A DNA stretch of 64,000 bases, from NCBI GenBank assembly GCA_007751255.1, contig CP036296.1:6758001-6822000 (forward strand), given 5' to 3'. This DNA comes from Engelhardtia mirabilis. Its GTDB lineage: Bacteria; Planctomycetota; UBA1135; GCA-002686595. The first letter of the stretch is position 1; each line of letters starts with the position of its first letter. The notes beneath the pieces are model-generated. The model did not search any database. It was given only the letters and a program-made list of their open reading frames with translations, and had not been told where the DNA came from. This document shows positions 58,095-64,000 of the stretch, piece by piece. A program made the position numbers and the translations under genes.

Positions 58095-59537
58095 ATGCAA
58101 GCCCTGACCCGACCGAGCCTGACCCTCTTCCTGACCGGACTCCTCGCCAGCCACGCCGCCGCTGGCGACCCCCAGTTCGAACTCATCGACCTGGGCACCC
58201 TGGGCGGCCTCGAATCCGCCGCCTTCGGCCTCAACGACCTGGGCCAGGTGGTGGGCTGGTCCCACGTGCCCGGCTGCATCACCAGCACCGGCCTGCCCTG
58301 CCGGCGGGGGTTCCTCTGGACCGGCGGAACCCTGGTCGACCTCGGTCTGCTCCCTGGAGACGACGGGAGCTTCGCCCGCGCGATCAACAACGCCGGGCTG
58401 ATCGTCGGCACCTCCGAGTTCGGCGTGCTGTTCGGCAGTGGCACCTTCCACGGGGTGACCTGGAACGGCGCGCCGGGCCCCGTCGCCCTGCCCGACCTGG
58501 GCCAGGGCCAGAGCTTCGCCCACGACGTCAACGAGAGCGGCGTGATCGCCGGCCACACCCAGGACCCGTTCTCCACCAAGGACCGCGCAGTGACCTGGAG
58601 CGGCGGCGCGATCCAGAACCTCGGCGTCGCTGAGTCCCACTCCTCCAACCGCGCCCAGGGCATCAGCGACAACGGTCTGTTGGCCGGCTTCGCCTGGGAA
58701 CTGTTCCAGCCCAACGACGCGATCGGCTTCAACACCGTGACCTGGAAGACGATCGGAGGCACCGACGGTCCCTTCCAGAACGCCGAGGCCACGGACGTCA
58801 ACAGCAAGGGCCGCTACGTGGGCTTCCAGGCCTTCAACTCGGGAGCCTGGCACGCGACCATCTGGGATCCGGGTGCGGGTTCGGTGGTCGACGCCGGCAC
58901 CGTCGGCGGTTTCGACTACAGCGAGCTGTTCGACATCAACGAGGCCGGCAAAGCCGTCGGCACCTCTTACCCGGGTGACCAGTCGGCGGAGAACCGCGCC
59001 ATCTACTGGAACGGGTCGCAGCTCTTGGACCTGAACGACATGTTGGTGCCCGGCACCGGCGCGCACATCTTCGAGGCGCGCGAGATCAACGAGCTGGGCG
59101 AGATCGCCGGCACGGCGTTGATCGACGGCAAGTTCCGCGCGGTGCTCCTGCGCCCGGCCGTGGATCCGACCTGGACCGACCTCGGCCAGGCCATCGGCTC
59201 GCCGGCCCAGACCCCCGAGCTCGAGGGCTGCGGCACGCTCGCGGGCGGCACCAAGGTCGACCTGGAGATCCGCAAGGCCCTGCCCGGTAGCCAGGCGCTG
59301 ATCGCTGTCGGCCTCAGCCAACTGAACCTCGACCTGGGCTTCGGCGTGCTGGTGCCTTCCCTGGACCTGATCCTCGGGGGCTTCCCGGTGGACGCGGAGG
59401 GCGTCGCGGGCTTTGGCCTCGACTGGCCCGCCGGCATCCCGGCCGCGACCGAACTCTACCTGCAGGCCTGGATCCCGAACCCGACCGGGCCCGCCGGGCT
59501 GACCGCCACCAACGCACTCCTGGCCACGACGCCCTGA
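58095..59537 (+). CDS. Exported HAF-repeat protein
   Basis: A 480-residue protein with a signal peptide (MQALTRPSLTLFLTGLLASH, cleavage probably after AAAG). About seven HAF-type repeats follow, built on D-LGTLGG--S-A-GLND-GQVVGWS. Examples are LGTLGGLESAAFGLNDLGQV, ARAINNAGLIVGTSEFG, AHDVNESGVIAGHTQ, AQGISDNGLLAGFAW and AREINELGEIAGTAL. Such proteins form beta-propeller-like folds and are often exported in environmental bacteria; their function is unknown. The C-terminal 110 residues (GCGTLAGGTKVDLEIRKALP onward) form a separate domain resembling planctomycete product-name-less C-terminal modules. The ATG at 58095 gives the signal peptide; the earlier GTG adds an Arg/Pro-rich leader that looks non-coding. 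Confidence 0.82.
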   Translation: MQALTRPSLTLFLTGLLASHAAAGDPQFELIDLGTLGGLESAAFGLNDLGQVVGWSHVPGCITSTGLPCRRGFLWTGGTLVDLGLLPGDDGSFARAINNAGLIVGTSEFGVLFGSGTFHGVTWNGAPGPVALPDLGQGQSFAHDVNESGVIAGHTQDPFSTKDRAVTWSGGAIQNLGVAESHSSNRAQGISDNGLLAGFAWELFQPNDAIGFNTVTWKTIGGTDGPFQNAEATDVNSKGRYVGFQAFNSGAWHATIWDPGAGSVVDAGTVGGFDYSELFDINEAGKAVGTSYPGDQSAENRAIYWNGSQLLDLNDMLVPGTGAHIFEAREINELGEIAGTALIDGKFRAVLLRPAVDPTWTDLGQAIGSPAQTPELEGCGTLAGGTKVDLEIRKALPGSQALIAVGLSQLNLDLGFGVLVPSLDLILGGFPVDAEGVAGFGLDWPAGIPAATELYLQAWIPNPTGPAGLTATNALLATTP

Positions 59538-59580
59538 GTTTCGACTTCGGCGGGGAGACCACCGGGGAACGCGATTCCCG

Positions 59581-59628
59581 CCGAACGGTCGCCGTCGCAC
59601 TCCGGTGCGGCGGCGACTACCCGTTCGG
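59581..59628 (+). terminator. Long hairpin after the HAF-repeat gene
   Basis: CCGAACGG (59581-59588) pairs with CCGTTCGG (59621-59628). The inner stem of about 12 bp (59589-59600 with 59605-59616, one mismatch) has a TCCG tetraloop; CTAC is left as a one-sided bulge. It lies 44 bases after the stop. The rest of 59538-59760 shows no gene. Confidence 0.6.
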
Positions 59629-59760
59629 GAAGGTCCTTCGCACCGCGGCTCTCGAGCGGTGAGGGCGGCTCGCTCCATCGCAGGCGGGAGCTCCATGCAC
59701 GGGGCAGCGCCGGCGCACGACTTGGGCGTGCTGGGCGCGGATCCTGGTCACCGATGCGGG

Positions 59761-59927
59761 CTAGTGTCGTGGATCAGAAATTCGGCGTCACTTCCCGGGC
59801 TCCGATCGCCGCTGGCGTCGCCAGCGCCTCCTCCGAATATCGCAGCGGATACGCGTCGTCGGCGCGCCTAGCCAGCATCGATCGGACCTCCGGGCAGTGA
59901 CGCCGAATTTCTAATCCAGGACACTAG
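59761..59927. mobile_element. 167-bp MITE-like element, copy 2, immediately upstream of hemL
   Basis: It has the same length and structure as the copy at 54370-54536, with five substitutions (at about 59769, 59836, 59869, 59895 and 59913) and identical CTAG ends. Two of the changes lie in the inverted repeats, so pairing is slightly imperfect here. It ends 5 bases before the hemL GTG; an AGGA at 59918-59921 inside its right end lies 11 bases from that start and could serve as ribosome-binding site. Confidence 0.85.
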
Positions 59928-59932
59928 ACTCC

Positions 59933-61270
59933 GTGCCGACCGACGCTGGACCCAACTCCGAAACGCCAACGAGCCCCGTGAACGCCAGACCCCGACCCCA
60001 GTCCGAAGCGCTCTTCGACGCGGCCCAGGCCCTGATTCCCGGCGGGGTCAACAGCCCCGTGCGCGCTTGGAAGGCGGTGGGCGGCACGCCGGTGCACGTG
60101 GCACGCGGCTACGGCCCGCTGGTGATCGACGTGGACGGCTACGAGTACATCGACCTGGTGATGAGCTACGGGCCGCTGATGCTCGGGCACGCGCCGGCGT
60201 CGGTGACCGAGGCGATCATCGAGGCCGCGGAGCGGGGCACGACCTACGGCGCGCCCACCGGCGGCGAGGTGCAACTGGCCCGCAAGATCGTGGAACTGGT
60301 GCCCTGCGTGGAGAAGGTGCGGCTGGTCAACAGCGGCACCGAGGCGACCATGAGCGCCCTGCGCCTGGCGCGCGCCCACACCGGCCGCGACGCGCTGATC
60401 AAGTTCGACGGCAACTACCACGGCCACGGGGACTCGTTCCTGGTCAAGGCCGGGTCGGGCGCCCTGACCCTGGGCGAGCCGGACAGCCCGGGCGTGCCCA
60501 AGGCCCTGGCCGAGCTGACGCTGGTGGCCGACTACAACGACCTGGCCAGCGTCGAAGCGCTGTTCGACCAGAACCCGGACCGCATCGCGGCGGTGTTCGT
60601 GGAGCCCGTGGCCGGCAACATGGGCACGGTCCCGCCGGTCGCGGGCTTCCTCGAGGGGCTGCGCGAGCTGTGCACTCGGCACGGAGCGGTGCTGGTCTTC
60701 GACGAGGTCATGACCGGCTTCCGCGTCGCGCGCGGCGGCTACATGGAGCGCTGCGGCGTGATGCCGGACCTGGTGACCCTGGGCAAGGTCATCGGCGGGG
60801 GCCTGCCGATCGGTGCCTACGGCGGCCGCGCGGAGCTGATGAACCAGGTCGCGCCGGCCGGGAAGATGTACCAGGCCGGCACCTTGAGCGGGAACCCGCT
60901 AGCGGTGGCGGCGGGCGTCGCGATGCTCAACGAGCTGTCCGAGCCCGGAGTCTACGAGGGCCTCGAGGCCACCGGCGCGCGGCTCGAACGTGGACTCCTC
61001 GCGGCGGCGGCCAAGCACGGCGTGCCGATGGTCGTCGGCCGGGTGGGCTCGATGCTGTGCCCCTACTTGGCGGCGTCGGAGGTCACGACGTTCGGCGACG
61101 TGATGGCCTCCGACCGCGCACGGTGGGTGCCCTTCTTCCACGGCATGCTGGAGCGGGGCGTGCTGCTGCCGCCCTCGCCCTTCGAAGCCTGGTTCCTCTC
61201 GACCGCCCACGACGACGCGACCATCGATCAGGTGATCGAGGCCGCGGACGGCGCGCTGGCGGCCATCTAG
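59933..61270 (+). CDS. hemL: Glutamate-1-semialdehyde 2,1-aminomutase HemL
   Basis: A 445-residue PLP enzyme forming 5-aminolevulinate from the HemA product. Signatures: LIPGGVNSPVRAWKAVGGTP, VNSGTEATMSALRLARAHTG, IKFDGNYHGHGDSFLVKAGS, VFDEVMTGFRVARGG (PLP Asp) and the Schiff-base Lys285 in VTLGKVIGGGLPIGAYGG. The GTG at 59933 directly follows the MITE-like element; another GTG at 59978 would remove 15 poorly conserved residues. The TAG stop codon (61268-61270) is part of the CTAG where the shorter repeat relative begins. Thus the gene lies precisely between two related elements. Confidence 0.95.
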   Translation: MPTDAGPNSETPTSPVNARPRPQSEALFDAAQALIPGGVNSPVRAWKAVGGTPVHVARGYGPLVIDVDGYEYIDLVMSYGPLMLGHAPASVTEAIIEAAERGTTYGAPTGGEVQLARKIVELVPCVEKVRLVNSGTEATMSALRLARAHTGRDALIKFDGNYHGHGDSFLVKAGSGALTLGEPDSPGVPKALAELTLVADYNDLASVEALFDQNPDRIAAVFVEPVAGNMGTVPPVAGFLEGLRELCTRHGAVLVFDEVMTGFRVARGGYMERCGVMPDLVTLGKVIGGGLPIGAYGGRAELMNQVAPAGKMYQAGTLSGNPLAVAAGVAMLNELSEPGVYEGLEATGARLERGLLAAAAKHGVPMVVGRVGSMLCPYLAASEVTTFGDVMASDRARWVPFFHGMLERGVLLPPSPFEAWFLSTAHDDATIDQVIEAADGALAAI

Positions 61271-61351
61271 TGTCCTGGATCGGAAATTCGGCGGCACTTG
61301 CAGGCCCTGGCCGCCCGCAAGCACCGCCGAGTTCACGATCCGTGACTCGAG
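61267..61351. repeat. Short diverged relative of the 167-bp element at the hemL stop
   Basis: The left end reads CTAGTGTCCTGGATC, then GGAAATTCGGCGGCACTTGC. The right end (61314-61351) is its imperfect complement (GCACCGCCGAGTTCACGATC and CGTGACTCGAG). The outer 30 bases match the ends of the 167-bp element at most positions, but the 85-bp body is different and shorter. The first TAG is the hemL stop codon. The imperfect hairpin could also act as the hemL terminator. Confidence 0.65.
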
Positions 61352-61426
61352 CAGGCCCCGCGGACTCGTCGCGGTCACCGCGCACTGCGCCGACCGGTCG
61401 TAGAAGCCGTCGGGGCCCAGCCCGCG

Positions 61427-62287
61427 TCAGGAGCTAGCTTCGGTCGGGACGGTGCCGAAGAAGACTTCGACTTCGCGGCGGAAGGTCGGCGAGGCGAGGG
61501 TGCGCCCGTCGTCGGCGTCGATCTTCGGCGCCGCCTCGAGTTGGGCCGGGGTCATCGGGACCACGATCCGCAGGGTGCTGGCTTCGGTGTCACGGACCCA
61601 CTCGATCGCGAGCGCGGCCCACGGCACCGGGTAGAGGGTCGCGCCGATGCCGACGACGCCGCCCACCTTGACCGTGGCGAAGCGCACGCGGCGGGTTTCG
61701 ACGTCGACGAACAGATCGGCGACGGGGCCCCAGGCCGGACCGCGGGCACCGGCACGGACTTCATGGCCCAGGACGTCGGCAGTGGACAGCGGATCGGTCA
61801 CCGCGCGCACGCCGGTCTCGGAGCTTTGCTCGGCCTGCTCCGTGGGCTCTTCGTGCTCGATGGGCTCGATCGCCTCGAACTCGTCACGCGTCATCGAGAC
61901 GACCCAGTGTCGCTGCTCGGACGACCAGGTCAGCTCGGACAATGGCAGCCCACGTTCGTCCTCGTCGAGGCCGGCGATGCCGCCGCTGACCAGGATGGCG
62001 TCTTGCAAGACCCCGGACCTCGCCACGAGGGTCATGCGCTCCAGCTTGGCGAGGGGCTCGGCTCGTTCGCCGTCGCGCTCGAGTTCGATCGACGCGAAGA
62101 CCTTGGCACCGAGCAGGCGTTCGAGGGGCACCAGCCGGTGGGTCGACACCTGGGCGCCGGTGACGGCTCGAGCTTCCTCCGGCTTGGTGACTTGGGTCAC
62201 CGTGCTACCGGTGAGGGCGGTACTGGTCAGGGAAGTGCTGGCGAGGAGGGCGCTTGTAAGAAGCGCCGTGCGTTTGAGTTTCTGCAT
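61427..62287 (-). CDS. Exported PRC-barrel-like protein
   Basis: A 286-residue protein with a signal peptide (MQKLKRTALLTSALLASTSL), followed by two PRC-barrel-like halves. The first is around residues 50-125 (LVPLERLLGAKVFASIELER, LVARSGVLQDAILVSGGI). The second is around 170-250 (DVLGHEVRAGARGPAWGPVA, DLFVDVETRRVRFATVKVGG). An acidic spacer (EPIEHEEPTEQAEQSSE) joins them. PRC-barrel proteins of this kind are common in stress-related islands of environmental bacteria and may bind other proteins or metals; no enzyme role is implied. It ends about 75 bases from the short repeat at the hemL stop. A DUF1328-type gene lies upstream on the same strand. Confidence 0.72.
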   Translation of the reverse strand: MQKLKRTALLTSALLASTSLTSTALTGSTVTQVTKPEEARAVTGAQVSTHRLVPLERLLGAKVFASIELERDGERAEPLAKLERMTLVARSGVLQDAILVSGGIAGLDEDERGLPLSELTWSSEQRHWVVSMTRDEFEAIEPIEHEEPTEQAEQSSETGVRAVTDPLSTADVLGHEVRAGARGPAWGPVADLFVDVETRRVRFATVKVGGVVGIGATLYPVPWAALAIEWVRDTEASTLRIVVPMTPAQLEAAPKIDADDGRTLASPTFRREVEVFFGTVPTEASS

Positions 62288-62361
62288 GGAAGTATCTGCT
62301 TGGGTGCTTGGTGTTCGGCGTTGTCGTGATGGCGTGAAGACCGCGCTGACGCGCGCCTCGC

Positions 62362-62535
62362 TCAACCGGCTGCGGGTCGTCGCACGGCGCCGACGACCAG
62401 CGACAGGAGCATCAGCACCAGGAACACCCAGAAGGCGAGCTGGGCCATTCCGGTCGCGGCTCCGGCGATGCCACCGAAGCCCAGGAGGGCGGCGATGAGG
62501 GCGATGACGAGCAGGCTGATGGTCAGGCGAAGCAT
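62362..62535 (-). CDS. DUF1328/YtjA-type small membrane protein
   Basis: A 57-residue peptide, MLRLTISLLVIALIAALLGF, with GGIAGAATGMAQLAFWVFLV and a short charged end. It has two membrane helices with the GFGGIAG-A--A--LF pattern of the DUF1328 family, small proteins frequently found with CsbD- and PRC-barrel-type stress genes. The ATG at 62533-62535 starts the homology, with GGAGGC upstream at a short distance; the open frame before it is not conserved-looking. It is 74 bases from the PRC-barrel gene on the same strand. The 62536-62774 stretch to its right contains no gene that I can see. Confidence 0.85.
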   Translation of the reverse strand: MLRLTISLLVIALIAALLGFGGIAGAATGMAQLAFWVFLVLMLLSLVVGAVRRPAAG

Positions 62536-62774
62536 GGGGCCTCCGGGTTGAGTGCGAGTCTTCTGCGGGACACTCTCCGCAGCGACGCAGGTGCCGTTGC
62601 AAGCGCCATGCCGGCCGCCTGATCGGGCCCTCGTACACCGCAGGCCCGTCTCACCCGTCGATCGGAGGAGGCACCACCTCCGACTTGCGGCGCCGCCGCC
62701 GACTCGGCGACGGGTGCGGAAGGGCAACGTCGGCGGCGCGCGATGGAGCCCTGTGCGCCGTCACGCCGCGGCGT

Positions 62775-63656
62775 TCACAGCTCGTCCAGGCTGCGCGGCC
62801 AATCGTCCTTGAGCAGACGCGAGAGCACGCGGTCGGCCAGGATGCGGCCCTCGGTCTGGCAGCCGGGGCAGTAGTTGAACTCGTTCTCCGCGTGGATCAC
62901 CCGTTGCACGGGCGCGTTGCACACGGGACAAGCTTGGCCGTACTTGCCGTGCACGGCCATCTGCGGATGGAAGGCGGTGACGACGTCGGGGAAGCCGTCG
63001 CCCACGGCTGCGCGGTGGTGCTCGGTCCATTCGCGCAGCACGTCGCGTGCGGCGTCCTGGAGCCGAACGCCGCGCTCGTCGTCCAGATCGCGCGTGCGTT
63101 GGAAGGGCGACAGGCGCGCGCGGTGCAGGATCTCGTCCGAGTAGGCGTTGCCGATGCCGTCGAAGGTCGTCGGGTCGACCAGGGCCCGCTTCAGGGTGCG
63201 GTTCTCGAGGCGCAGGCGCTCCAGGAAAGTCGCTCGGTCGGCGTCGCGCAGGTCGAGCCCGCCGCGATCGTGGACGGCCAGACCCGCTTCGCCCCGCACG
63301 ACGTGGATCGACGCGCGCTTGCGCTTGGAGGCCTCGGAGAAGATCAGGGTGCCCTGCTCGAAGTCGAAGGCGGCCAGGGCTCCGCGGCCCTTGATGCTCG
63401 CGCCCGCGGGCTTCCAGCGCAGGCGCCCGGCGATCATCGGATGCAAGACCAGGAACAGCTCGTCCTCGAAGACGAGCACCAGCCGCTTGCCCAGGCGCCG
63501 CACCGCCGTGACCCGCCGGCCCACCAGGGTCGCCAAGGGCGGATCGACCGAGCGCAGCACGAAGGGACTCGCCAGGCGCGGGCCGAGTAGCTTGCGGCCG
63601 ACGGTGAAACGCTCCAGGGCCTCGACGTAGACGACGATATCGGGCAGTTCGGGCAC
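62775..63656 (-). CDS. mutM: Formamidopyrimidine-DNA glycosylase family protein (Fpg/Nei)
   Basis: A 293-residue DNA repair glycosylase. After GTG (read as Met), the chain begins PELPDIVVYVEALERF, giving the catalytic N-terminal Pro and Glu. The H2TH region is present (LVDPTTFDGIGNAYSDEILH). The C-terminal zinc finger has four Cys (CPVCNAPVQRVIHAENEFNY and CPGCQTEGRI). Fpg removes oxidised purines such as 8-oxoguanine; Nei is the alternative in the same fold. PELPDI instead of PELPEV, and YVEAL, are within the range of environmental Fpg/Nei-like proteins. The GTG at 63654-63656 is fixed by the need for Pro as residue 2; longer frames are artefacts. Confidence 0.88.
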   Translation of the reverse strand: MPELPDIVVYVEALERFTVGRKLLGPRLASPFVLRSVDPPLATLVGRRVTAVRRLGKRLVLVFEDELFLVLHPMIAGRLRWKPAGASIKGRGALAAFDFEQGTLIFSEASKRKRASIHVVRGEAGLAVHDRGGLDLRDADRATFLERLRLENRTLKRALVDPTTFDGIGNAYSDEILHRARLSPFQRTRDLDDERGVRLQDAARDVLREWTEHHRAAVGDGFPDVVTAFHPQMAVHGKYGQACPVCNAPVQRVIHAENEFNYCPGCQTEGRILADRVLSRLLKDDWPRSLDEL

Positions 63657-63767
63657 GCGGCGAAGGTACCGGCCCGCGGCCATGTCGGGGCGCGATTCGG
63701 CCTCCCCGAGCGGCCCGGGGGCCGGAGCTTCGACTAACGTAGCGGTCCCCCAGCCCCCCAGAACACC

Positions 63768-64000
63768 GTGGACGAAGCTCAATCGAACGACCCCCTGGGC
63801 GCCAAGCCCGAAACGACGCCGGGCGCGGTACTCCAGGCGCACAGCTCCCTAGCAGCGGCACCGCAGGCCCCGCGACCCCGCCGCTGGTTGCGCCGACTCC
63901 TGGCCCTCGCGCTGGTGCCGGTGATCAGTCTCGTGACCGTGGAGCTCGGCCTGCGGTTCTTGCTGTTCAGCCACAACCCGACGATCGTCGAGCGCACCCA
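63768..64000 (+). CDS. Start of a membrane-anchored protein (cut by the window edge)
   Basis: Seventy-seven codons are visible from a GTG: a polar, Pro/Ala-rich cytoplasmic N-terminus, then Arg-rich RPRRWLRRLLALALVPVISL with a membrane helix continuing VTVELGLRFLLF. The VELGLRFL(L)F end of the helix is typical of N-terminal anchors of SGNH/GDSL-like hydrolases in planctomycetes and related bacteria, but the catalytic part is outside the window. It is divergent from mutM, 111 bases apart. Confidence 0.6.
   Translation, partial: MDEAQSNDPLGAKPETTPGAVLQAHSSLAAAPQAPRPRRWLRRLLALALVPVISLVTVELGLRFLLFSHNPTIVERT

Noticed and set aside
1-64000. tRNA, rRNA, CRISPR and prophage genes
   Set aside because: I looked for these by eye and saw none; a covariance-model scan could still find a small RNA that I missed.

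Overview
The window comes from a GC-rich bacterium that uses GTG and TTG starts freely and overlaps many neighbouring genes by 4 bases. Several features point to a planctomycete or a close relative. One is a Sigma70_ECF-type sigma factor overlapping a large Ser/Thr kinase with a TPR-like tail. Others are huge secreted proteins with CARDB-like modules, an HAF-repeat exported protein, and many gene starts with no Shine-Dalgarno sequence. The lineage is an inference from gene content; no rRNA lies in the window.

Region 1 (1-25876) is a flagellar supercluster. On the minus strand lie fliS (cut by the window edge), fliD and three short flagellin genes, separated by hairpin-bearing spacers. On the plus strand comes a degenerate NtrC-like protein without ATPase motifs. 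It is followed by a run that looks translationally coupled: a REC-HATPase protein lacking its phospho-acceptor Asp, a one-span membrane protein, an STN/TPR-like envelope protein, a second TPR-like protein, a soluble PAS histidine kinase and a complete sigma-54 response regulator (FleS/FleR-like). Then follow flgB, flgC, fliE, fliF, fliG, fliH, fliI, fliJ, a MotE-like protein, motA, two different motB genes, fliL, fliM and fliN, closed by a 14-bp-stem terminator. Hook, later rod and export-gate genes are not here.

Region 2 (26032-33070) holds housekeeping and single genes: a DAO-type FAD oxidoreductase, a 7-bp G-rich minisatellite, ispG, nagB, a CPBP/CAAX-type membrane protease, hemE and a small membrane-anchored protein.

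Region 3 (33145-46546) carries the ECF sigma-kinase pair and, divergently, a 2429-residue secreted protein. That protein contains two consecutive families of tandem repeats (3 x about 181 residues, then 3 x 153) followed by CARDB-like modules. A 642-residue secreted partner and a small lipoprotein follow.

Region 4 (46708-61270) is a dispersed tetrapyrrole locus: hemG-hemX-hemA-hemC, then hemD, then hemL. Together with hemE this covers most of the C5 route to heme; hemB is absent from the window. Between these genes lie an orphan sigma-54 activator, two small coiled-coil proteins, a PP2C-like protein, dps, a regulator-like protein and an HAF-repeat protein. A 167-bp non-autonomous element with long inverted ends, inserted at CTAG in the manner of IS630-family elements, is present twice, next to the starts of dps and hemL. 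A shorter diverged relative begins exactly at the hemL stop codon. About 540 bp upstream of hemD is filled with decayed direct repeats.

Region 5 (61427-64000) contains a PRC-barrel-like exported protein, a DUF1328-type membrane peptide, mutM and the start of a membrane-anchored protein.
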